A stretch of 64,000 bases of DNA from contig JADNRZ010000001.1 in assembly GCA_015501605.1 (NCBI GenBank), positions 2,294,001 through 2,358,000 on the forward strand, in the 5' to 3' direction. The translations under genes and the position numbers were made by a program. The stretch is from Panaeolus papilionaceus (Eukaryota > Basidiomycota > Agaricomycetes > Agaricales). This document shows, piece after piece, positions 39,388 through 49,474 of the stretch (position 1 is its first letter; the number at the start of each line of letters is the position of its first letter). Under the pieces are notes generated by a model. That model was not told where the DNA came from. It made no database searches and was given only the letters and a program-made list of their open reading frames with translations.

Positions 39388-42300
39388 TTAAATATCCCAG
39401 TCCTCTAAAGCAAACGCTAGCACTCCAAAAGCAGGTGCAGCCTCGCTTAATCCACTGGCAAGACTCTCAGTTCCTCTTCGTAAAAATTTAACCAAACCAT
39501 CCAATTCGCTCGACATTTTTTCTACATGAGTAGAAAAGTCTAGTCCTGCAGGACTGGACGACGCTTGTGAATAAGACGGTTCAAGCGGTTGCATGTCCAC
39601 CGAGAATTCGTGATCGTCATCTTCGTCAGTGCTTTCATCATCCAACATAGCTGTAGAGAATCCGACGACATTTTTCTTCTGTCGTCGCTGCCGACGACTG
39701 CGGTGACCCTTCATGATGATGGACTGCCTTGATACATCAAGCGTGACGGTGGTATCGCCTGCAAAGTCCACAAAACCTTGGCTGAAGTGAAGGGACATAT
39801 CGAGGATCGACACGATTGCCCGATGGAGAGCTGAAGTCTATATTAAACCGCAGTCAGGAGTGCTTTGTAACGAACAACTTTTTATTTCATACATTAGGTT
39901 TCAGCAAACAGCGCCCGAGCACCTTCTCAAGACTGGGTCAATGACAGTCATGAATCGGTCAGTGCTTTAATTGGATCAGCGGAACATACACACTGTTCTT
40001 CGTGAAACTTGATCATTTCATCCAAAGATGTTGTAGATCGGAAAATCTTATGGAAGTTTGACGTCTCCGCATCAATCACCTGAAGATAGATGACTTCAAT
40101 GTCAGAAGTAGCCTCGTGTTTGAGAGAGACTTACATGAACAGTGAGAAAGTTTAAAACGGTGCTTCGCCTTTTCTCAGTGATCACTTCGTCAACAAAAGA
40201 AATGTTAACTTACTTGATAAACCAGCTTAGCCTACTTCTCATGGCGTAAAAAGCTTTCAGTTCTTCTCTGAGTTCAATACTACGGCCACGTTCCCCACGA
40301 ATCAGGATCCGCTCCAAAACATTTTTTGCGCGACGTATTTGAAGCAGAAAGGTAAAAATTTCGTTGTAGATTTGCAATGTACTGCGATTGAAGATGTACC
40401 CCAATGGGAAGGGCACATCATACTCGATCATCAAGCCATCTATTGCCTTCACTGTGCGTTTGATTTCACCGTCTTTTCCCTTGGCATTTTTGTATGAGAA
40501 GCGGACTAGCGTTGGATTTATCCATGGAGGAGCATTTCGGGGTCGATTGGCTTGGATCACGTCGTTGAATGCAGTGTTTAAGAAATGGAAGTCGCCCCAT
40601 GACTGTTGAGAGTCCATCTAAGGAGCAGCAGTCACATTAAATCGCAATAAATGATACCGCAAGAAATGGGCCACACCTTGTTGAAAATTATGTCAATGAA
40701 ATGGCTCATACAGTCTCCTTTTCTCATGAAAAAGATATTTTCGATGGCAACCAAGTGAGACCATACCCCGCATCCATTGACTAGAGTTGTAACAAGACGG
40801 GAGCCTGTAATTTGGCAGCCAGGAAGAAGGTGATCGTAGATGAGGCGAGACAGTGTATCGATAGAGACAGAAAACAAGTTGGAACCCTGTATGCCCTGCT
40901 CCTGCTGCCGTTTGTCTATTTCCGATTGTATCAATTGTTGGAAAGACGTCCAGGTCTGGAAAGCAACGGAAGATGGATGATCTCCTAATGCCCGTATCAG
41001 ACCCAAGGCTTTACCAGCGGCTAAAATCATATCTGCGACGGGCTGTAAAAATACTGGGATGGGCTGCCTAGTTTCCTCTGGGATAGAGTCACGAGCTTCA
41101 TCACTGGCATATTGTGCGCACTCCCTGATGTTATAACCTTCCTTCCAAAATTCTGGGTCCAGAAGACCGAGAGCCATCATTCCAACACCGACGCCACTGC
41201 TCTCAATGAAGAACTCTTCGTCCAATTCATCATCATCAGTATTTCCCCCGCTCCCGACACCGAGATGAATAGCCATGCCATCCCTAAGCCAGTTTCCGAT
41301 CATGCTCCAAACTGGCTCAGACGTCCGCACAAAGGCGGCCATGAGAGCTTCGCTCGTCCTTGCATCTTGCCTCTCCATGTATCGCTGGACATTCGCAAAC
41401 AGCGTGTCTAGTAAGATGGCTGTCAATACTGCAGGGGGCCGTCGTTGCTCTAGATAATCAAACGAAGCAAAATCCGTCCCAGGTTTAGCGAGAAAGGTTT
41501 TCTGGATGACTTCAAGAAGGACCTCGAATGCAGTCTGGTATCGATCACGGACTTCCTTTTCCGTGCTAATCAGACTGGTAACCAGTGGAGTTTTGTTCTC
41601 CCCGTTGTACGCGATACACATCGATTCTTCCTTCTCTGCACAACAGGCGTCAAATTCGCGAATGGTATGATCAATCGCATCTGCAAAGGCCTGGCATGTG
41701 CGTGGAATGGATTGTCGTCTCCGTTGCCCGAATCCTCGAGGTACTTCGTGGGTATCCGAGAGCATGCTTGCTGAGAACACGCCTGCCACGAAACACCGTA
41801 GTTGATGAACTGTGCTGATCATGTTCGCAAAAGACCATAATAAGGATTGTTGGGAGGCGAGAGTGTAATGTAGTAATCTGGGCGCTTTGGGATTTAACTA
41901 TGCTTCAGATGTAAATCCCAGACCAATAATCAGAAGGGGAGAGAGGACTCACAGTTAACTTGGCGTCAGTCAATTTAAAGATAATGTTCCTGTTGCCTTG
42001 CAGGCCCATGAGCACTTCTCGGACCATGTCATCTTCGTCAATGTACACCTAAATTGACACTGTCAGCGAGGGCAACGAGAAATAATGCAAAAGTTCAAGG
42101 TACCTCCGGCTGTAGCATGCTCTGCGCGTCTTGGGCACCTCCGTCTTGTGCGAGCACAAGAGATAAAGTAGGACCTGCTAGACATCAGAGTGTGCTATAT
42201 TTCGTCAAAAGGTACGACCTCACCCAGAGTAGATGGGTTGCCGATATCAAAAGAGGCGGATAATACAGCATCTCCACGCCAATTGTCTCCCCAGTATTGC

Positions 42301-43446
42301 CTCTTTTCCAAATTCTCGAACTGTTGCAGATGTTCATATGAGTGAGGAAGTCGATTTGGGAGGGGAGATGTTGGAGAAAGCGGTGGCGTCTGGTCGGAAG
42401 TTCCTGGAGATCCCTGAGGGGACTCGTAGCCCGAACTAAAGCTGGAGTCGTCTTCATCCAAGGCAAGATCGTCTGAGTTCAAGGGCGACAATGAAGGGGA
42501 TGTATCCCAATCTTCGCGCTCTTGTTCACCTTCCTTATTCGTTCTCCGTATGCTCCCTGGAGGAAGTCCGAATATGCCTTGCCAATGGTCCCCTTCAAAG
42601 GGGTCACCCGCTAGGATATCTGCCCATGTCAAGGTATTCTGCGAAGTGCTTGGGTTTGCAACGCGATAAAGATATTCATCCGCGAAGGCCATCGTAACGT
42701 CATTTGGTGGTTTTCCGAGGGATAACTGTGTCATATGGTCAAACTTTTGAGAGAGTTGGGGTTGAGGATCACCGCTTACGAGAAACTGTAAGTGATCTGG
42801 TATTCGAGAGGTCTGTTCAACAAACACAGGCTGTGAGCAAATGCTTCCAAGACACTATCGTCATGCTCACTTGAATTTCGTGGTCCAAGTCATCACCTCT
42901 GTCCTTTAAATGTCTGCACAGTTGTAGATATGAGGTTTGCAATGCTTCACTCAATTTATCTTGCGAGTTGATACGAGCTTTGAGAGCAAGCCTAGGCTCA
43001 ATGATTTGAATTGACCTATCTGTGAAAAAAATGGATACGTACCCACCTATCTGCCTCTCAATGGCAGGCAAATCGACGCTCGCTGCAGCCTTATTGATGG
43101 TCGTCGTTTCGAGAGACTTGACAGCATACTCTACAGCATCTCTGAATTCCACTTCGTTGTCTTGCTCCGTCAATCCTGTTATGTGGCTGATTAGAACCTG
43201 GCATGTTGGAATTAGGCGCGATCGCGCGTGACGGGAACTGGGCCGCTGAGAAAACCGAGATTGGGGACGCGTCGATGCAACAGACACTGGACGTGCAGTA
43301 AAGCTACTGGGGGGTCGTGGTATATTCACGCTGTTCCTGGAAGAAGGACGATTTGTATTCCTGGACGTAGGACGTGATGCAAGACTAGAAGATGGTCGAC
43401 TAACATTGCTTTTCGCTGAGAGATTAGAGGAACTGGAAGGAATCAT
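39388..43446 (-). CDS. Gamma-tubulin complex component (Spc97/Spc98 family, GCP5-like)
   Basis: Subunit of the gamma-tubulin ring complex that nucleates microtubules at the spindle pole body. Nine exons (43446-42871, 42830-42224, 42177-42104, 42048-41953, 41897-40677, 40617-40214, 40168-40135, 40079-39990, 39837-39388) give 1183 residues with consistent phases. The first about 80 residues are a Ser/Arg/Pro repeat-like disordered region (SRPSSSLASRPTSRN). Family features: VYIDEDDMVREVLMGLQG, LLHYTLASQQSLLWSFANMI, and in the C-terminal GRIP2-like half VPFPLGYIFNRSTLQIYNEIFTFLLQI and YAMRSRLSWFIKRSTVLNFLTVHVIDAETSNF written over three exons. Length and the acidic insert (DDDELDEEFFIE) fit GCP4/5/6-type rather than the core GCP2/3 subunits; the number is uncertain. 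One exon is only 34 nt. Confidence 0.88.
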
Positions 43447-43907
43447 TTCTAATCGTGTAGTAACGAGAAAGAATGATGAAAACCAACGGGACTAGTAGTC
43501 GTCAACAAACCACAATTTCAGATTGATTTCAGACCCAACTTGGGTAAATCAGCTTCCTCCATATCTGTAGTTCCTCGTGGCATTGTCCAATGGCAACAGT
43601 ATATATTAAGTATTAGGGTATTAAATACGGTGGCATAGGCACAATCATGGAAATTCCTTCTAAGGCTTCCTTCACTCGGCATAAATACAATTCGGTTATA
43701 CGAATGGTGCCATATGGGATGGTACTTTGTGTGTATTGAAAAGGAAAGGATTTTGTAGAATTTTATAACGGTCGCTAGAGACTGCGCTTCGGGAATGATC
43801 ACTCTTGGTAAGGATAACCAAACTTCGGTTGGTCTTTGCGACGCCAAAGCTTCTTTCTACATAATTGTAAGACTCAGATTCAAGATGGAATGGAGCAATA
43901 AAAAAAC
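43447..43907. other. Intergenic between GCP and MGM101 genes
   Basis: 461 bp between two genes on the minus strand: promoter of the gamma-tubulin complex gene and 3' UTR of MGM101. No other feature seen. Confidence 0.4.
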
Positions 43908-44767
43908 TCACTTCTTCTTTGTTGGTAGATGTTCAACGAAAACCTCAATTGCATGCTTTTGTTTGAACTCGCGGATGAAACGAGGGTCCCTATAAATTGC
44001 ATCAGACAGGGCTATCACAACCGAAAAAAGACTTATAACGTACCAGAGCTCGCTGGCGATACCAAGGTCTTTGCAACAGCGCATTAAAGCGTTACTCTTG
44101 CACGCTTCAGTTGCCGTGGCAATTCCTGATGGGTCAAAGTACTCTTGCTCCCCACGAGCAACAGCGACCAGTCTATACGAATTGAATACAGGTCTTGTAA
44201 AGCGATTCGATGCTCACCTTCCCAGACAAACCAGTGCATACTCTCGACTAACGATCTTGGGACCGACATTTGTCTCACTACGGGGTGCCAGGCCCCACCC
44301 TCCCGGGCCAAATGCTTTGTTCAAAATACGCCTATACTTGATTTCCGGGAGATAAATAAGACCATCTGAGGGAAGTAAAGATATGTTCGAATTGATTTAG
44401 TGGAAGCATCACCTGGCTTGACTTCTACGTCGTCCTGTTGAATTGGTGCAAGCAATACGTCCGAAATTTCTTTCGGAAATGGCTCGACAGCAAGTCCAGA
44501 GTAACTTCTTGACCAATCGGTAGTCCCATCACTTGCAATCGCGTCAATATTTGATGACTTGGTCTCAGTAAATGTCTCCTTATTTGTTGCCTCCTTTGCT
44601 GCCTGTGTTGCAGTCGGTTGTGCGCTGGGCGCGGTTGACTGAGCGGTCGTTGAATACATAGAGAGGCTTGATTGAGCATGTTGTTGTAACACTACGGCAT
44701 TGGATCGTAGTCTGTAGTTGACTCTAACTGCACGTCTGGCAGCTAAATTTAGGAGTCGGAATGACAT
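43908..44767 (-). CDS. MGM101: Mitochondrial genome maintenance protein Mgm101
   Basis: Single-strand DNA annealing protein of mitochondrial nucleoids, related to Rad52, needed for mtDNA repair and maintenance. Four exons (44767-44413, 44365-44218, 44172-44044, 43989-43908) give 237 residues. The N-terminus is basic and Ser/Thr-rich without acidic residues ([21 protein letters not shown]), fitting mitochondrial import, followed by a Gln/Thr/Ala-rich linker. The conserved core starts at about residue 90 and reads [54 protein letters not shown], and [28 protein letters not shown]; the C-terminus [10 protein letters not shown] is typical. It is divergent from the first P450 gene (619 bp between starts). 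Identification is firm. Confidence 0.96.
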
Positions 44768-45386
44768 GTTGAAGTTCGATGTAATAACGATGGCTGTCAC
44801 TGTTAATGTCAGCACTGGGTCGACAACTCGACGCGTTTGTCACATGACTTTCCATAGGGGTTCTGAATTTCGCACAGCGAGTCCGACAGTCACAGGCTCA
44901 CCTTTCGATAAATCTCACAGGGTAGGGACACAATAATCAAGTGCTATTGATGACAAAAAAAAGACAAGGACAAACAGATAAAAGGTCCTATCGAAGTTGC
45001 TGCATCTGACGTTTGGAATTCCTTCAATATTTCGGAAATATTGTATTGGAAAAACAAGACGCAAACGACTGTAGAGCTTGAGCTTAGTGAAACTTGACAC
45101 TGAACATCCCAGTTACCTGCTAGTACCCCTGCCTTTTTATCACCTCAACGACGATGACTACTTGCCTGTAACTCATGGAACCAAGCCAGATCTTTCCCAT
45201 GTCGACTTGAACCTCATTATTTTTAAGTCGACATTCACATAATACCGAACAACCAAACTTCTTTATCGGCCTCTGATAACCTGGATATGTCCACAGTCAC
45301 TCCCAGGCGACCTCAGGCGACCTCTTTCACATAAATCTCGTTGCACACATAACCAACGGGCACACACAGCCGGTTCACGAACTTCC
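44768..45386. promoter_or_regulatory. Shared upstream region of MGM101 and P450-1
   Basis: 619 bp between divergent starts. A 10-bp perfect tandem repeat (CAGGCGACCT twice) lies at 45304-45323, about 65-85 bp before the P450 start codon. An ACATAAAT stretch about 55 bp before the ATG could be a weak TATA element. Whether the repeat is a binding site is unknown. Confidence 0.45.
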
Positions 45387-48010
45387 ATGGCACTCTCCCT
45401 CCTCTCCACTGCCTTCATTTCTAGCTTGCTATGGTTTGCGTATACCCTTACCCGTTGTTACATTGGGCACAGTTCATTGGCCAAAATAAGGGGACCTCCT
45501 TCAGAATCATTTGTATTCGGTTTGTTTATCGGTAAATTCTACCTTGCATCAAAATTGTAACAAATTCTTCCAGGTAGTCTTAAATCACTGTTCCATCGAA
45601 AAGGATGGGACTATCATAGGATGATCGCAGAAAATTGTATTACATCCTTCGTCGTACGGTCTTTTATCAGGCGCTGACTTGTTGACAGACCCTGGCGTTG
45701 CAAAGATTCATGGTTTCCTTGGGGTACACACGCCGTTCCGCCTGATCATGACATCGTAACTTATCTTCGACATCCTTCTAGGCAAAAGCTCTGTTCGTAA
45801 ATGACCCTTTGGCTCTCCACCACATCCTCGTTAAGGTGAAACCCACTCTTATACCAGCTTGAGGATATATTCACAGATGTTATTGAAGGATCAACATATC
45901 TATGAGGAGACAGATGCGTTTATCGCGTAAGCTACTATCGTCAAGACGTTTTCTTTCTTCAACTAATCAGGATCGGTCACGATGCACAGCTCCAATCGCA
46001 TGACATTTGGTGAAGGAATATTCACCACAATAGGTATGCTACTCACTCCACGGTATCTAGAACTAGTGATAAATCGCATCACCGATAACAGGTGACCCTC
46101 ATCGCCGTCAGAGGAAGTTACTAAATCCTGTCTTTTCAATTGCACATATGAGAAACATGGGTGGGTGTTCTCGTCCTAGTAGGACGTTACCGTTACTCAT
46201 CGTAGCTGCCTTAGTCCTCATTTTCTATGACGTTTCTCATAAAGTAAATATTCAGAGATCTACCACGTTGTTCACTTTTAACAGCTCACTATTTAGCTTC
46301 GCACAACACTGTTAAAAATGACCAAAGATGGCCCCAAAGAAGTATGCATTTTCCAATATGACCACTTTTTTTTTTTTTTTGTCCTGACCCATCATCTTCA
46401 TTAGGTCGATGTCATGGAATGGATGACACGAACTGCTTTGGAACTTATTGGACAGAGCGGACTCGGATATACTTTCGACACGCTTGTAGAAGGAAGTCAA
46501 CCTCACAGATATGGAATTGCGTCCAAGCAACTTGTGTTGGTCCCTTTTTATTTCACACTACTTTCCATACCGAAACCTTGCTTCCATTCAGACCTCTCTC
46601 TACGGAAAGTGCGGCGATATCCACTGTACTGATACCCTATTTATCGAAGATTGGCACCCGTCGCTTTCAGCGGTTCATAGTCGATAATTTCCCTTCGACA
46701 ATAGTGCGCAAAACCCGGGATGTCATTGACATTTTGCACAACACCTCAGTTGAAATATTTGAATCCAAAAAAAAGGCCCTTCGCGACGGCGACGAAGCTT
46801 TGGCTGAACAAATAGGCAGAGGGAAGGACATCATAAGCGTCCTCAGTATGTATGATTCCATTGCTCCTATTGAACTCATTAACAAGAACACCTATTCAGT
46901 GAAAGCGAACATGGAAGCAGCGGAAGAGGACAGATTGTCGGAAGAAGAACTCTTGGGACAGATAACGTGAGCACCACATGCCTTTTAGGCACCTTAAAAC
47001 TCAACTCAGGCGTTGTCATGAATATAGATCATTAACCTTTGCTGCCACTGATACAACGTCCACTGCCCTAGCGCGTACTTTGCATCTTTTGTCTCAGCAC
47101 AAGGAAGCGCAAGACCATCTCCGTCAAGAACTTAAAGAAGCCAAAAAGGGCAACTCTGGAAAAGATTTATCGTACGATACCCTAGTGTCTCTCCCATATC
47201 TCGATGCAGTCTGTCGGGAGACTCTGCGATTGTCAGTGACAACATTGCCCATACTTAAACACTTATTAACAAGCCTTGCAGGTATCCGCCAGTACCCACT
47301 ATCATACGGACGTAAGTTATACGACTTGACTCCAGGTGTACTTTTCTGTTTACAATTGGGTGTACAGTGCTCGGGAAGATATCACTCTACCCCTGTCTAC
47401 CCCCATTAAAGGTGTAGATGGTCAAATGGTTGCTGAGATTGCTGTGCCTAAGAATACAGACATGCATGTCTCCATCCTATACTCCAATCGCAACCAGAAA
47501 ATCTGGGGGGCTGATGCATATGAGTGGAAACCTGAACGATGGCTAAGTCCACTTCCTGAATCGGTTGTCAACGCTCGCATTCCCGGTGTATATTCTCATC
47601 TGTGAGTCAGCATTTTCGCCTACAATCCCGCTCATCTGCCATGATTCATGACATTGATGATGATATTCGGTCGATTTGCAGGCTTACATTCATCGGTGGA
47701 GGAAGGTCTTGCATGTGAGTCGACTGTTTGGCTTTCTCCGAGTTACATGTTCTGAGTTTTATCCATAGTGGATTTAAATTCTCTCAGTTGGAAATGAGTA
47801 CGTTGTGAACACGTTTCATAGCTTCGAGTTGTTGGGCCACACTCATTCCAACACTTTACAGAGGTTGTGCTGGCCCTATTGATTGATTGTTTGGAGTTCT
47901 CCGAAGGAAAGAAGGACATTATCTGGCAGATGACTGGTATTGCGACGCCCAACGTTGACCCCGACAGCACAACTCCTACAATGCCTTTGGTCATCGATCA
48001 GGTAAATTGA
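45387..48010 (+). CDS. Cytochrome P450, tandem copy 1
   Basis: Membrane-bound haem monooxygenase, probably ER. About 18 exons give about 546 residues. The N-terminal anchor is MALSLLSTAFISSLLWFAYTL followed by IRGPPSESFVFG. Further landmarks: WMTRTALELIGQSGLGY, I-helix FAATDTTSTALAR (oxygen-activating Asp-Thr-Thr), K-helix ExxR in ETLRL, WKPERW in the PERF region, and the haem loop FIGGGRSCIGFKF with the Cys ligand. The haem loop is cut by an intron just after the Cys codon. The intron before VDVMEWM carries a T15 run (46366-46380). All junctions I followed are open, so the gene looks intact. Exon for exon it matches the copy at 49475-52101, so the pair arose by tandem duplication. Substrate and CYP family cannot be assigned without alignment. 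Confidence 0.88.
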
Positions 48011-49194
48011 TCGACAGTGACAGATGAACGTTTGAACTTGTAATATTAGATAAAGCGCACATTAGTTTCTCAATTTTTTGCGAAAGAATGTCAAAAATCT
48101 TTATATCACCTCAGATGTACTATCACCGACCAGTACTTCGTGTTAACCAGGACTTGGTGCCGCGTTACGTGTTGGCAGGGAATTTGTCACTCTCGGGAAC
48201 GAGCTGTCACTTTTCCCCGCTAAATTTCGTGACCGCACGAAGTTCCGGTTGGAACGAAGTGCTGGTCGATGATAGTAAGGTAGGGCTCATGCACGTTCGT
48301 GATTCGAATGATCGAGGATCAATATTCTCAACTCTCACAACCCTTCATGAAGTATATGTGCTGAATAGTTATTGAATCTCCGCTTCACTTCCACGCCTAT
48401 CTGAGCATTCTATCAACCTGATGAATCTGACCAAGCCACTCTTTCCGGAAATTTACTACATACAAGTACAGTGTCCCACGGTTGAATGACACATCAAAAA
48501 CTGAAACACCACTTTTCGAGTCTACCTTATGTATATCCGCAAAAATTATGGAAGAAGATGATGTATTACAGGTTTGAAAATTTATATAAATTGAGAAAAA
48601 ATAGAATCTCGCTGTGTTGTCGCACAATGCCCAAACTATGGGTGTGTCATTGCATGGTATAGCATCACTTTCGGAAATTGCCGAAAACACCCCCCTTTTG
48701 AAGAGACTATTGTCACCTCAAAATCCACCCAATTATACCCAATTTTTTTTTCATAAAAACTTAAATCTCTTGAGCTTTTAAATTAATTTTTATTTGGTGT
48801 TCAAATCTTAAAAACTGACAGAGTATTCAAGGACAGAAAAGTGTGTCAAAGGGTGATAGTGTGTCACATGACGGTGGCATACTCTATGTGCTTTCTTAAA
48901 AGCTCCCTCTTTAACCTTACTACTGATTGAACACATAGTGCTTTCCACCATGCCAAGTCGATGCATTCTGCCTTGTTCTAAACAACGAACATAGAACTTG
49001 CCGCCTTAGCACCGCTCCGGTGTTGCTTGGATTTCTTGCCAGTGTGCTTCGTAAAGAAGCTGTGAGACCTTCAACCTTCTTTTACTTCAACTTCTTCGCA
49101 CATAACCTCCCGGTTTGTCATAAGTATTAGCCATTCTTAGCCGGTTTCCGTTCGCACTGCGGCTAGTTGCAAATCCGGTGACAAAATATGGTAT
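48011..49194. other. Spacer between the P450 copies, left of the MITE
   Basis: About 1.2 kb with 3' UTR of copy 1 and upstream DNA of copy 2. AT-rich at 48730-48820. The word GTGTC(A) recurs several times between 48470 and 48880, but I could not find paired ends. No gene recognised. Confidence 0.4.
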
Positions 49195-49221
49195 TACAGT
49201 GCCTTGCATTGCGGTTTGCAG
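49195..49221 (+). repeat. Left terminal inverted repeat of the MITE
   Basis: 27 bp, perfect reverse complement of 49411-49437. Confidence 0.9.
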
Positions 49222-49410
49222 TCGGAATTTCGCAAAAAATGTTTGGTTGAGCTTGGTTGTGGCTCACGCTCACGCTTTGGATGGCGCGCAGGGTCCATCC
49301 CAAGCATGTAAGCTCTCTCCAGAACTCGATAAACTGAGCTTTCATGACCCTGACTGGACCCTAAACGTGACACTAACAAATATAACCAAAGCATTTTCGC
49401 AAAATCGGTT

Positions 49411-49437
49411 CTGCAAACCGCAATGCAAGGCACTGTA
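49411..49437 (-). repeat. Right terminal inverted repeat of the MITE
   Basis: 27 bp, perfect reverse complement of 49195-49221; its last two bases overlap the TATA box of P450 copy 2. Confidence 0.9.
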
Positions 49438-49443
49438 TATAAA
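49436..49443 (+). promoter_or_regulatory. TATA box of P450 copy 2
   Basis: TATATAAA, 31-38 bp before the start codon at 49475. Its first two bases are the right-hand TA target duplication of the MITE. Joining the flanks without the element still leaves TATATAAA, so the box is older than the insertion. Confidence 0.6.
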
Positions 49444-49474
49444 GTCCCACTAAGAGTTTCAAACATAGCTTTCG

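Larger units (their letters stand above)
49195..49437. mobile_element. MITE-like element with 27-bp perfect terminal inverted repeats and TA target duplication
   Basis: The 27 bases at 49195-49221 (beginning TACAGTGCCTTGCATTGC) are the exact reverse complement of 49411-49437. The similarity continues inward, imperfectly, for about 27 more bases on each arm (TTTGGTT matches at the inner edge). If the outer TA at 49195-49196 and 49436-49437 is the duplicated target, the element is 49197-49435, starts CAGTGCC and ends GGCACTG. TA duplication and a CAGT-type end are known for Tc1/mariner transposons. The inside is only about 190 bp and has no transposase, so it would be non-autonomous. It sits in the upstream region of P450 copy 2. 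Confidence 0.85.
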
